Counted from the first letter of the stretch, positions 1 through 12,150 are shown. The stretch is DNA of 64,000 bases from Thalassia testudinum (GCA_037157565.1 JAZHRO010000055.1:39835001-39899000); one strand, 5' to 3'. Numbers and translations are program-made. Notes: generated by a model from the letters alone, not told the origin.

Positions 1-1560
1 CACAAGGAAGATGAGGTTGAAGAGGAGGAAGAAAATCTGGATCTAATCGCTCTCTTACAGAGGCAAATTACTAGGAAAGACTGGCATCATAATAGACAAA
101 TGCAGGTCATAGTGCAGGCCATTACCCGACTCCAAAATGAGAGAGCTGACCAACCTCTTAGAGATTTCTACAATCCTCCTAACTCCCAACCTGAACCTTT
201 TGTCAGGGTACCTCAGGATGGGGATGATTTTGAGCTTAAACCATAAATCATCAACTTGATTCCCTACTTCCATAGCCATAATTCTGATGACCCCTTCCAC
301 CACTTGAAGAACTTCTACACATAGGAAGGACCTTTGGCCCTAGGAACATGAATGAGGATACCTTAATGATGAAAATGCTCCCCTTTTCCTTAAAAGATAA
401 AGCTGCTCAATGGTTGAGGACTATTTGTAGACCAATCCTAACCTGGGAAGATTTGAGAAGCACTTTTTTGAAGAAATTCTTTCCCATAGGAAAAATAAAT
501 GCCCTTAGATGTGCTATTACAACCTTCAAGCAGAACCTTTGGGAGTAATTGCATGAGGCTTGGGAGAGATTTAATGACTTAGCTAGGAAATGCCTTCATC
601 ATGGGTTTCCAAGTGACACTTGGCCCATTTTTTCTATTATGAGTTAAGTGCCAATTTGAAGAATTTGTTGATACAGCATGCGGGGGCAATTTCCTAAGCA
701 AAGATGTGTCTGCCTTCAACAGATCAAATCAACCGAGGAACAGAGTCTATGAAGTTAAGGATAATTCAAATTTGGTTGATTTAGAACTGATTGCACAATG
801 ATTGGATAAGGTGGAACTCGTTGGGAAAAATGTAAAGAGTTTAGATAAGAAGTTGGATAACCTTCTGAAGGCTGGGAGTTCCTTAGGTACACATTCCAGA
901 GTAAATCCTATGCCTACTCAAGGAATTTCTATGTCAACCCGCACCCAACTCCCCAACCCTCTAGGTCAGGAAATAGTGCACAATATTAATGACCTGACCA
1001 TGGCTCCACCCATGAGGCAACTTTACTTGGACCCATCTCTTTCTGGGTACCAAGGAGGCACCTTGATGCCCTAAAATTTTGAATTAGGCATCTCGATGCC
1101 TAATTATTCTGAGGAGGCTAATGAAATTCAGGGTTACACTAAAAATAACCCATATTCAAACACCTATAACCCTGGATGGCATGACCATCCTAACCTTGCT
1201 TGGTCAAGTTAGAAACCCGCCTAGGGTCCTAACGTAACTAAGACAAGCACTTATAGGCAACCCAGTAGGTACGCACAACCACACACATACCAGCCACAAC
1301 CTACTCAGAAAACCTAGCCTTCTGATCTAAGTCTGGTCCTCAAAGAAATACGAGAAATGAATCTGAGACATAAAGAAGAAATGAATCAATTGAGGATAGA
1401 ATTGGCGGGACGATTGAATCAAGTAGTTGATGCTAGACAACATGGGATGCTGCCATCCCAACTAGTCCCCAACCAAAGGAACTCCAATAGGGTTAACCAA
1501 AACAACACACGGGAGCAATAGACACATATAATTCAACCTGCTCCCCAGCCCCCACCTAGC
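1..1560 (+). pseudogene. Decayed gag of element A
   Basis: Frame 1 is open from the window edge to 246 and is acidic, then contains PLRDFYNPPNSQPEPF, the typical N-terminal part of Athila-like Gag. At 348-548 the retrotransposon-gag core is clear (LPFSLKDKAAQWL, then FLKKFFPIG and ALRCAITTF). It continues after a stop as EAWERFNDLARKCLHHGFP. The following region, to about 1560, includes a coiled-coil-like piece (802-1074) and an NPYSNTYNPGW motif near 1150. Several in-frame stops and shifts break it. It would have encoded the structural capsid protein. Its upstream start is outside the window. Confidence 0.8.
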
Positions 1561-1596
1561 TTTGTTAAACCCAATCGAGCCTAGGCTCAACCCATT

Positions 1597-2699
1597 TTGC
1601 AAAACCCACCTCACCCTTCTAACCCTAATGCTTATGCCTGTGCTGTCACCTTGAGAAGTAGGAAACAAATCCAAGATCCATATTCTTTTACATCCAAATC
1701 TTACCAAGATCTTGAGGAACCTGAATTTGACCTAGGAGACCAAGCTAATCTAAAAGACAAGGGTAAGGATTTGAACATTCATGATTTCTCTCAAGCACCC
1801 TTTCTGAAAACCTTGAATAAATCCAAGGAAAAGAAAATCATTCAATTTAAGAAGTGGCTTGATATTTTAAAGCAAGTCCAAGTAAATATACCATTCCTTG
1901 AAGCTATTGAGAACATCCCAGCATATGCGAAATTTCTTAAGGAATTGTGCACACCAACACACCAGGCCAAATCATCAAAAACGGTCGTAATTTATGAACA
2001 AGCCAATGCCATAATCTTAAATAAGCTCCCTTCTAAAAAGAAGGATCCGGGGACCCCCTTAATTTCATGTGAAATAGGTGGTTTTATCTTGGAGCAAGCC
2101 TTACTAGACCTTGGTGCCTCCATCAATCTAATCCCCACAGAATTATATTAAGAGTTGGATTTAGGTCCCTTGCAACACACCAATGTTACCTTTCAGCTTG
2201 CTGATAGGTCAACCAAGATTCCAAAGGGACTCTTACAAAATGTGATTATAAAAGTGAGGGATTTTGAGTATCCTATAGACTTTTTAGTTTTAGATATGGA
2301 GGCATCAAAAAACTTGACCACACCTCGATAATCTTAGGAAGACCTTTCTTGGTCACAGCCAAGGCTCTGATCAATTGTGAGACGGGAAATATGCAAATCA
2401 CTTCTGGAAGGAAAACTTGTCAACCCAATATCTTTAAAGTTTCCCAAAAGACTAAATTGAATTGTGGTTCTATTCAGGTTGCTGAAACAATTGAAGAGGT
2501 TTTGGCAATTCACACCAAGGATAATCCAAATTATGCCAAATCTCAAGATCAACAAGAGAGGCAAGGAAGTGATGTACTTGAGGATACTTCTGATTTACCA
2601 CCTCCCATAGATAATCAAATTGATAAAGACATTAGTGAGATCAAGAAATTATTGGGAGTATCTTATGACGAATTAGATGATAACATTAAGAATCCTTAG
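1597..2699 (+). pseudogene. Decayed retroviral-type aspartic protease region of element A
   Basis: The ORF at 1597-2151 carries the gag-protease linker (VTLRSRKQIQDP) and then the protease active site ALLDLGASINLIPTELY. A TAA at 2149-2151 stops it, after which the same protein continues (FQLADRSTKIPKG, then DFEYPIDFLVLDME). A frameshift near 2325 moves the flap end (IILGRPFLVTAKALINC) into the frame of the ORF at 2349-2699. In intact relatives this enzyme cuts the Gag-Pol polyprotein. The catalytic Asp of DLGAS is still present. Downstream of 2699 there is no RT, unlike element 2. Confidence 0.85.
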
Positions 2700-2816
2700 T
2701 ATAGCCACCCTGAAATTCAAGAACTATTGGATTTTGAGAGGGTTCGAGAAATTGGACAACCAAAGGACATGAACTAGGAAAATGAAGAAACAACCTCAGA
2801 AAAAGAAGCTCAAAGC

Positions 2817-3080
2817 ATGATGAACTGGGGAAGAAATTATAATCCAACTGGATCAAATGGATGGCTTGATTTTGAGGAAGAAGTGATTTCGGATAAGGAA
2901 GTAATTTTTGATGAGGATTTTGAGGAATTCAACACAACTCTACCTTTATCCTCATATGACCCAGAGCTTGGAGAATTTATGATTTTTTACAACAATTACC
3001 ACTGTGAGGATCCTTCTGATTCTAATTCAGAACTAGATTTAAATTTTAATCACGATCCTCCACCACCGCTTCTAGAATAA
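2817..3080 (+). CDS. Short acidic ORF (87 codons) at the 3' end of element A
   Basis: No family is recognised. The predicted protein is strongly acidic (runs such as LDFEEEVISDKEVIFDEDFE) and ends in PPPPLLE. It follows the broken protease region and precedes the 3' noncoding module, the same relative position as the large acidic ORFs of elements 1 (13364-14887) and 5 (43845-44615). It may be a fragment of a related ORF. No signal peptide or membrane segment is seen, so an envelope-like role is not supported. It may simply be chance-open sequence. Confidence 0.35.
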   Translation: MMNWGRNYNPTGSNGWLDFEEEVISDKEVIFDEDFEEFNTTLPLSSYDPELGEFMIFYNNYHCEDPSDSNSELDLNFNHDPPPPLLE

Positions 3081-5037
3081 TAGAATTGGATTAATGAACA
3101 ATCTTTGTGTCATGAACCTCATCTATTTTACTCTATTTTACATTTCAAATCAGAAAAACTCTTCGGAGTGGGGCTACATCATCAATTGGTATGCATTTTT
3201 GGATCACAGATTCTTGAACCACACGATCATATTTTTATATTAATCCTAAATATCTCAGCAACAATTATTACTCCTCTTGACCCAAAATATTGACATATAT
3301 ATTTCTTTTGGGTTTAGGTCCAACGGATGACATTAAACTTAGCGCTGGCTAAGAGGCAACCCAGTATTCTGTATAAGTATTTCTCTATCCAAGCTGACCT
3401 AGATTAACAAGCTCAATTAGGTGATATCCCTTCTCCTCGCCTATTTTATTTTGATTTCTCTATATACATTTCAATGAAGACATTGTAATAAATAGGCATG
3501 GGGGGTGGACATTGCATGTCTTATTTTTATGTCAAAAAAAAAAAATTTCATTCATGCATAAAGAATTTTTATCAAGAAGGTTTTATTAGGGATTTATTCT
3601 TAAGTTAATTCTTGAATCTAGAATCCAGTACAATTTCACACTTACACATAGAATTTGCAATGGATCCCCTGTGAAGACCAATAGACATCATTAGTTTGTC
3701 GAGAAGAAGCAATGCTTCTTCTCCTAAACCCTTGGATAATAATTAGGGAGTTAGGCAAACCATCTTCTAGTAGATCCACCAAACAATTGTGAGGTGAGAG
3801 TAGAGAGTCTACTAGTGCTCTAAGGTTAGTATAAGGAATCTTAGTTTCTGGATAATTGGATAATGATACTCGAAGGTAGGCATAGTTTTCACTCTTGGTT
3901 CCTGTGTACAAATTCTTAGTTTGTAAATTTTTGGAGAACCACCAAATAAGGCAAATACACAAAGAGCAGGTTCTAATAAAACTAGGACTAAGGTGGATGG
4001 TTACGACCGTCCTTTATGGAATCCTCGGCTGAAGGAGGGTATTAATATCAAGGTCAGAAATACGCTGCCCCATCCATTCCTTTCCCGGTGCTGAGAGTAG
4101 GTACTTCCACCAAATAAGACACCTAATATCCTCTTGAACACCCCCAATCTCGAATAATGTCTTGTGAATAAAAATGTGCATGGGTGCTTCATTACGTTGT
4201 GTTGGTAGAAATAAATATATATAAAAAAATAAAGAAGAAAAAGAAAAAAAGAAAAAGAAAGAAAAAAAAATACATATATATATAAAGAGTGTTAATTACG
4301 TTGTGTTTATTTCATGTTTAGCACATTGAGGCAACAGCACCCATTCCCTTTACAGTCCACCAAATGCAGCCTTAACCTACTTTTCTATATTTCTGATCGT
4401 CTGAATACTAGTCAAGGATTGTTGACTTAGTCATAGGACTATCATAACTTAATCAAAGTGTTAATGCCGTAAGAGGCCACCAAATATATTGACAAATCCG
4501 GTGAGATTGCAAGCTCGAAAAGAAAAAGAAAAGAAAAGAAAAGAGAAAAAGAAAGAAAAAGAACGAGAGAGAATGAGTAACCGAAACTAAAGAGAGCATA
4601 GTTTCTCTACCTCTCTTTGAGTGATTTATTTAATAAGTCTGGAAATCTAGGTTTTGTAATACTAGTTTATGTGCAACACCAAAGGAGTATGAGCCACCAA
4701 ATACAAACCCACTTAACTCAGACATCTTCTACCTAAGCCAAAAGTCAGGGCTGAAATTACAGATTATTTTATAACCCTGAGGGAAGAAGTTTGCCTATCC
4801 CAATAGAATTTTACTAAGGGTCAAGTACGAGCTTTAAATGTGGATTAACTTTTCACTTGGATCCGTTGCATAGGTTACAACACTGCACTTTCACGACTAC
4901 CTAGAATTCTAAAATTTTGGATGAAAACAAAGGAAATAAATCTTTAGTCAAACTGTTGATAGAAATTAGTCATTTAGAATCACTTTTCATTTAGTCTTGC
5001 ATTTACTAGGGACTAGCAAGGTTCAGGCATAGGGGTG
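3081..5037 (+). other. 3' noncoding module of element A with twin polypurine-like tracts
   Basis: No gene. A GAGGCAACCCAG block near 3352 (a GAGGCAACCC block also occurs in element 5 at 44911) precedes the first G-rich tract, GCATGGGGGGTGGAC near 3498. A/G-rich stretches follow at 4215-4275 and 4518-4570. Near 5001-5020 lies a short inverted repeat (CTAGGGACTAGCAAG), then GGCATAGGGGTG, the polypurine tract that should prime plus-strand synthesis, ending at 5037 against the LTR. The same order of parts occurs in elements 1, 2 and 5. Confidence 0.6.
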
Positions 5038-5700
5038 TGATTGCGTAGCAATCATAAGATCTAATTTACCTGAATTAAGTTAGATTTTAGCTTAACTTAG
5101 GAATAATGCATGCATAAGCATCATAATTTGCATCATAGTTAATTTTTTAACTTTATAGATAATAATGCTATTTTATGCTCTAAGAGCGAGGCTATATTAA
5201 TTGCACATGATTATGGGTCACAAATGATAGATTAGATCGTACGGATCTGATCAAGACGATAACAGGAGTCCAATGCTTCTGGAATTGTCTTAATCAGACT
5301 TCCGTAGTACCACATCAACCCATACAAGATCAGAGGCCAAGGAGCAAGATAGCAAAGATCCAAACCTTAGATGTTAAATCCGACCGCACGGATGGATCTA
5401 GATCAACAATCACAATCCAATGGTGAAAAGATCAACTCGATTGGAGCCCTGTACCACCAACTACAAAGGAGGGAAGATGAATGGTCAGGATGATGCCACG
5501 TGGCACCATCCCAACAGATCACCGTCGCACTCCAACCTCTGAAGGAAAAACGAGGGCCGTTAGACCATCCTCCAAAGGCCATGAAGGGGCCACGTCGCCC
5601 TCTCCATGTGCCCATCATCAAGGAGGAGTCCATCTCTGCCATTGGATATTCACCCAATGGCTAAGAGTAGCCGCATGCTAAAACTAAACCGCGACTCAAG

Positions 5701-5765
5701 AGGCAGTGTAGTAAAATGGAGAACGCGCTTGCACGAAAGCGCGAGACATGCATTCGAATCATGCT
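5701..5765 (+). other. tRNA-like module in LTR3 U3
   Basis: An A-box-like TAGTAAAATGGA begins at 5709 and a B-box-like GCATTCGAATC at 5750, a spacing of 41 nt. Between them the GCGCTT...AAGCGC arms can pair. The same spacing is found in the LTRs of element 1 and in the LTR at 63004. It lies about 450 bp upstream of the TATA box. It may be a decayed tRNA or SINE head; whether Pol III uses it is unknown. Confidence 0.45.
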
Positions 5766-6210
5766 TCACACAAAATCGAAGAGGCGGCAACGTTCTCATG
5801 AAATCTGGTCATTGGATCGAATCAAAGGGCATGGATTCTGCCACATGGTGCAATGATGAATGACGAATGAGGCAGTGCAGATACATGCGTGGTTGGACAC
5901 CCAACTCAATGCCTCAATACACGCAGAGGAGAGAGGCGGTGCAACATGCATTTTAAGTTGTTCGATCATAAGATTGGATGGCTGAAATCGAATGCATGCG
6001 TGCATGTGCAAGGAGCACAAAGGTAGTGGATTGGACGCTTGAGCGGCTACCACATGTCAGCATCTAGTGAATTCTGCACATTTGAGGCACGATAGAGGTT
6101 ATTTTGAGGTGCGATTTGGTCTGTTGATCTGCCGAGCGCTGGATCTGATGGCTCCAAGGTTGTTGCATGAGTTGTGGGGCCAAAATACCTACTTTTTCCC
6201 TCATTTTAGT

Positions 6211-6219
6211 TATAAAAAG
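6211..6219 (+). promoter_or_regulatory. TATA box of LTR3
   Basis: TATAAAAAG is followed by a pyrimidine-rich CTCTCTCTCTC leader. The same arrangement is present in the minus-strand copy (43679-43687). Confidence 0.65.
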
Positions 6220-6643
6220 AGTCCCAAAGCCTCCATTTGAGAGGCAACTTCCACCAGACACATCTCTAGCCTCTCTCTCTCTCTGCAGCATCTCTCTGGT
6301 CTTCTTCCCAACACTTTGGATCTAAAGTGCTACCACACTTTGTACAAGCATCCCTCAAGCAGTGCCATCCTTCATCTATTTTTCTCTCTCTCTACCCTTT
6401 AGCTTAGTTGTTTTAATTCCTAGTTTGAGAACTATTTCCAAGTAGTAATAAAAGTCTAATTCTCTGAATATCTGGTCTCTATTTTTATGCTTAGATTAGG
6501 TAGTACGAAAAGTGTTAAGAATCTCGTTTTGCCTCCCTACGAATGACTCAGGACTCATCGATTCTAATTTATAAATTTATTTGTTTCGACATGATTCACA
6601 CTACAACGATAAAAATAATATTTTATGCGTTTCGCGATGAACA

Positions 6644-9600
6644 CCTCCCCCCTGAGTTGGTCCCTTCCTCCATCCCTCTAGCTCCAATTTCCCCTTCATT
6701 AGCCATTGGTGATAGCTCTAGCTTCCTTCCTCTTTTCCTCACCACCTTCTAGATTAGATTTCCTCACCCTACAATTTCCCTGTAGCTCTAGCTTCCCCTC
6801 CAATTTCCTCACCTTCCTTCCTCTAGCCATTCTAGAAGTTGGTGGATCTAGGACACCACCTTCTTCCACTGGAGGCTTCTCCCCATTCGTCGTCATTAGC
6901 CAATGGTGAATGGCTCTTGGACATCTTCGTCCTTTGTTAGATTAGACTTACGACTTTCTAGTTAGATTTACGACTTTATAAATTAGATTTATTGCTTTCT
7001 AGTGTAGTTTAGGTAGTGTAGATCGGGATTCACTTATTGATTATTTAGAATTAGTATATTAGTGTAATTAGTTCTCTGTCATGATCCACCCTCTTTGATC
7101 AATTTTGATCAAAGAGGAAGATTCACTATTCCACCTCGATTCACTGATCTTCCTCCTCATTCCATGATCAGTTTCTCCTTACTTCTTCACTGTTTTAATT
7201 GCTTAATCACCTCCTCCATGAGAGTTGATTTGGATCTGAAGCCATCTAGCTTCTAGATCTAAATCATACTAAATAGCTCAAGAGGGTTATCTCATTCACT
7301 TCATCTGATCACAATAGCCCTCCCTGTGCTCTAAATTGTGCTAATTGATTACTTGAGTTTGATTTGATTTTTGATTTGATTGAGAAATTTTTGATGCAAT
7401 CTCATTTTTATTAGCTTTAATTGATCAAATTAAGCTAATACCTGTTAATTTGGATTTAATGAGAATGACATGAGCTCTTTTAATGTGATTCTTATCGCCT
7501 GATTGAGTTGCGCCTAAATTTTAGCTCAGATACTGCTTTTGTTCTTCACTAAAAGAGCAGGGACCAGTGGAAATCCAAGCATGGATTTGAGGTTTCTGTG
7601 ATGATCTATCTGATCTTAAAGGATCATCCAGAACACTTATACACCATTCTATGGTGTGCAGGACTTCTTGATGATCAAATCATCATGGCAATCCAAGATT
7701 AAATGCTCACCTGGGCAACAGCTCCATTCAATCTGATTTGTTTTAATCTACATTTCATAGATTGAATGTAATTTGAGATGTTTCAATGAAGTTCTGAATA
7801 TGGTTTCTAAGTGATGGAGATGCCTAATTTGATTTTTGCTTGCATGCTATCTATAGTGTGAGGTCAAGAGCAAATAAGGTTTTAAGGCTCATTGAGTGTC
7901 GAATCTGATTTTGATGAGTTCGAAGCCCTCCAATGGATATTTGCAACCATTTAGCTTGGAGTTTCAATACTTTAAATCAGATCTGGGATTTTCAAGTCAA
8001 ACCTTCAGTTCCTATGTCTATATAGGAGTTGAGGGTTTTTATTCAGTTTTGATGAGTGCAAAAGCATGTATAGAGTTCTATATGTTTATACAATTTATTA
8101 GATTGATCTCAAAAGTGTTTGGGTGATGATTCTAATTTAATTGGTCTTTGTTAGTAACTGCAACATTGTTGGTTTTTCTGAATGGAATTTGGAATGGGTT
8201 TAAATATGGATTTCAAATGAGGTTTGAATGATATTATGCTCAGTATGGATTTTTTGGTATAAACCGTGTATAAACATTCTTTTTGATGCTTGAACAAGTC
8301 TAGAAACTCAGAAAACCAACTTCAATTTAGTCTAAATTGGATTTGGACAATAGCAGTGGGGCGTTTAACTGTCAGAACTGGACTAGCTTTTAATTCAAGT
8401 TTTAAGAAGTTCTAGACATGCAAGATGAGTTGTCAGGAGAGTGTAATGATAGAACTTTACATAAGAAGCATTCATGTGTTTTAGTTTACATTAAAGAGCT
8501 TGTAAATCCATGTTTGAGTTACTTTGTCAGCAAGTAGCTTTCGATAGATTGTACAAACTTCCTATTTGTATGTAAATCAATATACAAATCATGTTTTTGC
8601 ATCTGAATTTGATCTCTATTGGATATTGTAAGTTCATAATGCTTAACTCTTTCATTTTCAGCATTGAGACTGGATTTTAAGGCTTTTAGTTTCATGTCTT
8701 GACTCTATTAAGCCTTGCTTTTGTCCAAATTGTAAATACAAAAAAAAATAAAAAATAATCGTAAAAAAATAAAATAAAAGTGTCTTAAGTTATATTAGCT
8801 TTAGTTTTAGGTGTGTATGAGTTTAGCTTAGGCTTCGAGTCCTGTAATTAAGAGAACATACCAGTAGAAGCTTAGGTTTTCTCTAGTTTAGAAATGAAGG
8901 AAAACATATAAAAATACTAAAAAGAGTCTTATTCTCTTCTCACCTTTCTCCCTCTTCTCCTAACTTTATAAAATACAAAAAAAAAAAAAAAAATGAAAAA
9001 CTACAAAAATCCATAAAAATACCTTTGTATATAGTATTTATACTTGTAAATAATACTAAATTAGTTGTATATAATAACTTATATGCATATAAAGTATATA
9101 AATAACTTATATAACTATTCTATTTACTTAAGTAGAAATTTATATTGAGTTGTACACGATGTATTAAAATAATGGAATTATATATTTATTTATTTATATT
9201 ATATGTATGTAATCTATATATAATTGTAAATAGATATGTATATACTTGTAATTATAATTATAACTATATATATAACCTAAAGTAATTATATTATACAGTA
9301 ATGTACCTTTATATTTATTTATTTATCTATATATTGTACATAATTATTTTCATAAGTTGATTAGGTATATTAGTAAGTTAATATAATTTAAATTAGTAAT
9401 TTAATAAACTATTTAAATAAATTATGTTTTATATTTGTATATTATAGTTTAAAGTACTTTTAGTATATTTATAACTTATTTATATAGTAAAATAGCATTC
9501 AAACTGTATATATATGTATATATGTATAAATCATGTATTTAAATGTATATAAATCAAAATAAATGATTAAAAATAAATTAAAAATTTGTAATAATAAGTT

Positions 9601-10345
9601 AATAATGTAAAATAACTAACTTATAAGTCAATTTTATCATTAATTTATTAATTTACACTGTAATTAAGGAATTAACCATAAAATCAATGTGTATTTATCT
9701 CTAACTTTAACAATTTTTTTAAATATATTTATAAATTTAATTATTATAAATAAACTATAACAATAAGTAGCCCTATATATAGGCTACATAACTATATAAT
9801 TTAATTTCAAAATAATTAATAAATTGACAACTTAATGGATCCCTAAAGTCTGCAATAAATCACGAATTAGAGCTGGAATTTGGTGCTAGAACATTGTCCC
9901 ACATCGTGCGCTACAAAAGCTTCCGCAGTGCTACTTAACGTTTCGCGCCTATAAGCCCACCATCCCAAGAATAGGGGTCGCATCCCATAGAGGTTATGTA
10001 AACCCATACCATTATGAGCATGAGAAGTTGGCTGGGAGCCTGGTTCGGCTAAGTCAAGTGGTCTGGGCTGATATTGGCCCAAAACTATGCAAAAACACCT
10101 AATAAAAACTCGGGCTTAAGATTAGTAGTGGTTGATCCGGCCCTTAGTGGGTTGTTGATTCGCGAAGAGTTGGGCCTGCCAATTAACAAATTTTTAGTTA
10201 AGGCTAATTAGGGTTAAGATTAAAATTGACTAAATGTTGAGATAAGTGTGCGTTATGTTAAAGAGTTAGTGTTAGAGTGTGGGTGAGTGCTAGCTGTGCT
10301 GTGTATAGTATGCATGTGTGTGTTGTGTTAGTATATATGCATAGA
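6644..10345 (+). repeat. LTR_B left copy, first segment (AT-rich, no gene)
   Basis: This stretch aligns by eye with 49190-52480: TAGTGTAG-rich sequence near 6950-7020, a dyad around TTTGATCA near 7095-7130, runs of AAAAATA near 8740-8780 and 8960-9000, a very AT-rich block at 9000-9840, then a GGATCCCTAAA block near 9838. The right-hand copy ends against a primer binding site, so I read the unit as part of a very long LTR. No ORF above background is present. The unit continues at 18164 and 20870 after removal of later insertions. The last five bases, ATAGA, are the target duplication of element 1. Confidence 0.55.
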
Positions 10346-10941
10346 TGATGTAAACACATTTACACTACTTAAGATGTCGATTTATGCATATTCTTAAGCA
10401 TAGGATTGCATTTCATGATATAAATATTTCATAACATGCATCATCTTGCATTTAGAGTAGTTTGAATAAAATGGAGGTTAATTGTCTCCTTTTATGTGCT
10501 TGGAGAGGGCAAACATTTTATCGGGGCCTCGGATCAAAGATCCAACCGTATGGATGTGATCAGGGCGACGATTGGAGTTCAATGACTCCAAGATCGCCCT
10601 AATCAGGCATCCGTAGCATCAGATAGTGACTGGGAACCCTAGAATATCAAGGGTCAGGATGGTGTAAATCTGCACTTCAGATGACAAATCCGACCTTACG
10701 GATGAATTCAGATCGACGATCACAGCCCAACGACACAAAAATCGAGTCAATCCGACATCCGTGGCACTATTTACAACTTCCAGAAGATGGACGGCCAAGA
10801 TGGTGTCACTTGGCGCCATCTCGACTGCCCAAACGGCCGCTTACATTCTATGAAGCCTCGCACTCGCTCTCTCTCCGCCTTTGGATCTTGATCCAACGGC
10901 TGTGGTCAGCCGCGCCTAAAAGCATCCGCTCGACCATCCAT

Positions 10942-11010
10942 GCCCCGTAGTGCAGCGGTCGAGCGCGCTTACGTGAGCAGCGGGTGCGGGTTCGAGCCGC
11001 AGCAGAGGGC
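10942..11010 (+). other. tRNA-like module in the 5' LTR of element 1
   Basis: A-box-like TAGTGCAGCGGT starts at 10948 and B-box-like GGTTCGAGCC at 10989. The D-arm arms (GYGC...GCGC) pair around an AGCGGTCGA loop, and TGCGG/CCGCA pairs around the TTCGA loop. A convincing anticodon arm and CCA end are missing. The module is about 350 bp upstream of the TATA box. It is best read as a captured tRNA or SINE head. Confidence 0.55.
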
Positions 11011-11277
11011 TGGAAGGCGCGGGCGATTGAGCGCGGGCGGGTGTTGGATCTTGATCGGACGGCCGCGCGTGCCCGATAGCATTCACGCGCGATTGAACGC
11101 GCGGTGTCACGCATCATCGTACGTGCGGGAGGGCGCGCAGCGCAGCAGGTGAAGGCGTGACTTAAGCCGTCCGATCTCGCGATCGGACGACTGAGGCTCA
11201 GCGGACGTGCGCAGGCGTTGCGTGCACGAGCAGGCGAGCAAGCACGCACGAGCCGCCCACGACGCCCGCGAGGGAGG

Positions 11278-11307
11278 CTTTAGTGACGGATTTATCCGTC
11301 ACTAAAG
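11278..11307. promoter_or_regulatory. Perfect 30-nt palindrome in U3
   Basis: CTTTAGTGACGGAT is followed by TT and then its exact reverse complement. It sits about 60 bp upstream of the TATA box. The same structure occurs in the 3' LTR (17329) and in both LTRs of element 2 (41450 intact, 31491 decayed). Confidence 0.7.
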
Positions 11308-11364
11308 ACCCCTCATTTATCATTTTAAAGTTGTAATGTCCATTTTGCCCCCACTCCTTGCAAC

Positions 11365-11373
11365 TATAAAAGG
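11365..11373 (+). promoter_or_regulatory. TATA box of element 1, 5' LTR
   Basis: TATAAAAGG in ACTATAAAAGGAGACCCC. It should direct Pol II transcription of the element's genomic RNA. Confidence 0.75.
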
Positions 11374-12132
11374 AGACCCCCTCCATACGAAATTCTCATC
11401 CCTTCTCTTCTCTACCCTCCAAAGCTCGAGTGAAGCTTATCCCACACCCGGGATGCTTCTCACGAGATAAAGTCCAAATTTTCGTCCCCCTTCGGAAGTG
11501 GATCCCGCGACGACGACTGTGTGCTGCTCCTTTCCCGTTCTTCTACTTCGTCCTCCTTCGTCCTGCTTCGTTCTCCTTTGTCCAGGTGTCATCCCGTCCG
11601 GCTCATCCTCCAAGCAACCGTCGAGGAGGATTTCTCTCTCCGTATTCTTTTTACTGCTTTCTAATATAGATTTACTACTTTCTAGTGTAGTTTTGCTCGT
11701 CCTCCAAGCAATCGTCGAGGAGGACATTTCTCCCTCCATTCTTTTAATGCTTTCTAGAGTAAATTTATTGCTTTCTAGTGTAATTGTTTTATGCTTTCTA
11801 GTTGTAATGAACAATCTCCTCATTGATAAATTCTTTGTTTATTCTACATCTCATTTTGATTTCTATGTGTAATATTCTCTCTCTCTCTCTTACCCTCTCT
11901 CTCTCTTCTATTTATTGTAAATAATTAGATAGTTTTAAATTGAATTACTTCGTGACAAATAAAAAGAAATGCGTAGTTTTTAAATCAAACGTCCGCCTCC
12001 CTGTGTTCGACCCGAAATTTCAATTTCGGTATAAATTTTATTTGTTAAACACGAATTCTTTGCTTTCAAGCTACAACGACAGGTTTTCGAAAACCAAACA
12101 CGTTAGCGTAGCCATTCGCACGTTCAACATTT

Positions 12133-12150
12133 TGGCGCCGTTGCCGGGGA
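12133..12150 (+). other. Primer binding site (tRNA-Asp) of element 1
   Basis: TGGCGCCGTTGCCGGGGA is complementary over 18 nt to the 3' end of plant tRNA-Asp(GTC), with three bases between it and the LTR. tRNA-Asp priming is typical of Athila-type elements. Confidence 0.9.

Larger units (their letters stand above)
1..6643 (+). mobile_element. Element A: 3' part of a non-autonomous Ty3/gypsy (Athila-like) element
   Basis: In order it shows decayed gag, an aspartic-protease region, a short acidic ORF, a 3' noncoding module with two G-rich polypurine-like tracts, and a 3' LTR starting at 5038. The 5' LTR lies beyond the window. No reverse transcriptase, RNase H or integrase is recognisable between the protease (ending near 2699) and the 3' module, so the copy could not move by itself. 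Gag and protease match the Athila type: no zinc knuckle seen, and a DLGAS active site. The base after the LTR (6644) begins LTR_B-like sequence, so this element probably inserted into LTR_B. Confidence 0.8.
5038..6643 (+). repeat. 3' LTR of element A (LTR3 family), 1606 bp
   Basis: It starts TGATTGCGTAGC directly after the polypurine tract and ends GCGATGAACA. The end is supported by the second, minus-strand copy at 43245, which stops at the equivalent AACA where chromovirus sequence begins. A TATA box lies at 6211, pyrimidine-rich leader sequence follows, and the U5 has the motif GCCTCCCTACGAATGACTC about 110 bp from the end. Part of U3 (5225-5330) resembles the LTRs of elements 1 and 2, so the families are related. 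Confidence 0.8.
10346..12129 (+). repeat. 5' LTR of element 1, 1784 bp
   Basis: TGATGTAAAC...GTTCAACA. From 5' to 3' it holds an AT-rich U3 start, a CpG-rich block (10920-11270) with a tRNA-like module, a 30-nt palindrome at 11278, a TATA box at 11365, CT-rich microsatellite (11877-11910), and the U5 motif GCCTCCCTGTGTTCGACCC about 115 bp from the end. Open frames on both strands in 11430-11870 recur in the 3' LTR only because LTRs are copies of each other. Confidence 0.93.

Noticed and set aside
3642..4192. Minus-strand ORFs of 63 and 106 codons
   Set aside because: They lie in the 3' noncoding module of element A and are antisense. No conservation in the modules of elements 1, 2 or 5.
5403..6291. 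Several ORFs of 66-85 codons in LTR3
   Set aside because: They are inside U3 of an LTR, overlap each other on both strands and show no domain.
6644..10340. Host gene intron or UTR
   Set aside because: Gene-like AT-rich texture, but it is repeated at 49190-52480 next to a primer binding site, so it is a repeat.
10942..11010. Functional tRNA gene
   Set aside because: A and B boxes are present, but the anticodon arm and acceptor pairing are poor and there is no T-run terminator. Kept only as a tRNA-like module.
11430..11872. Overlapping ORFs of about 80-130 codons on both strands, repeated at 17371-17924
   Set aside because: They lie in the R/U5 part of the element 1 LTRs and recur only because LTRs are duplicates. 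Both strands are open, with no domain.
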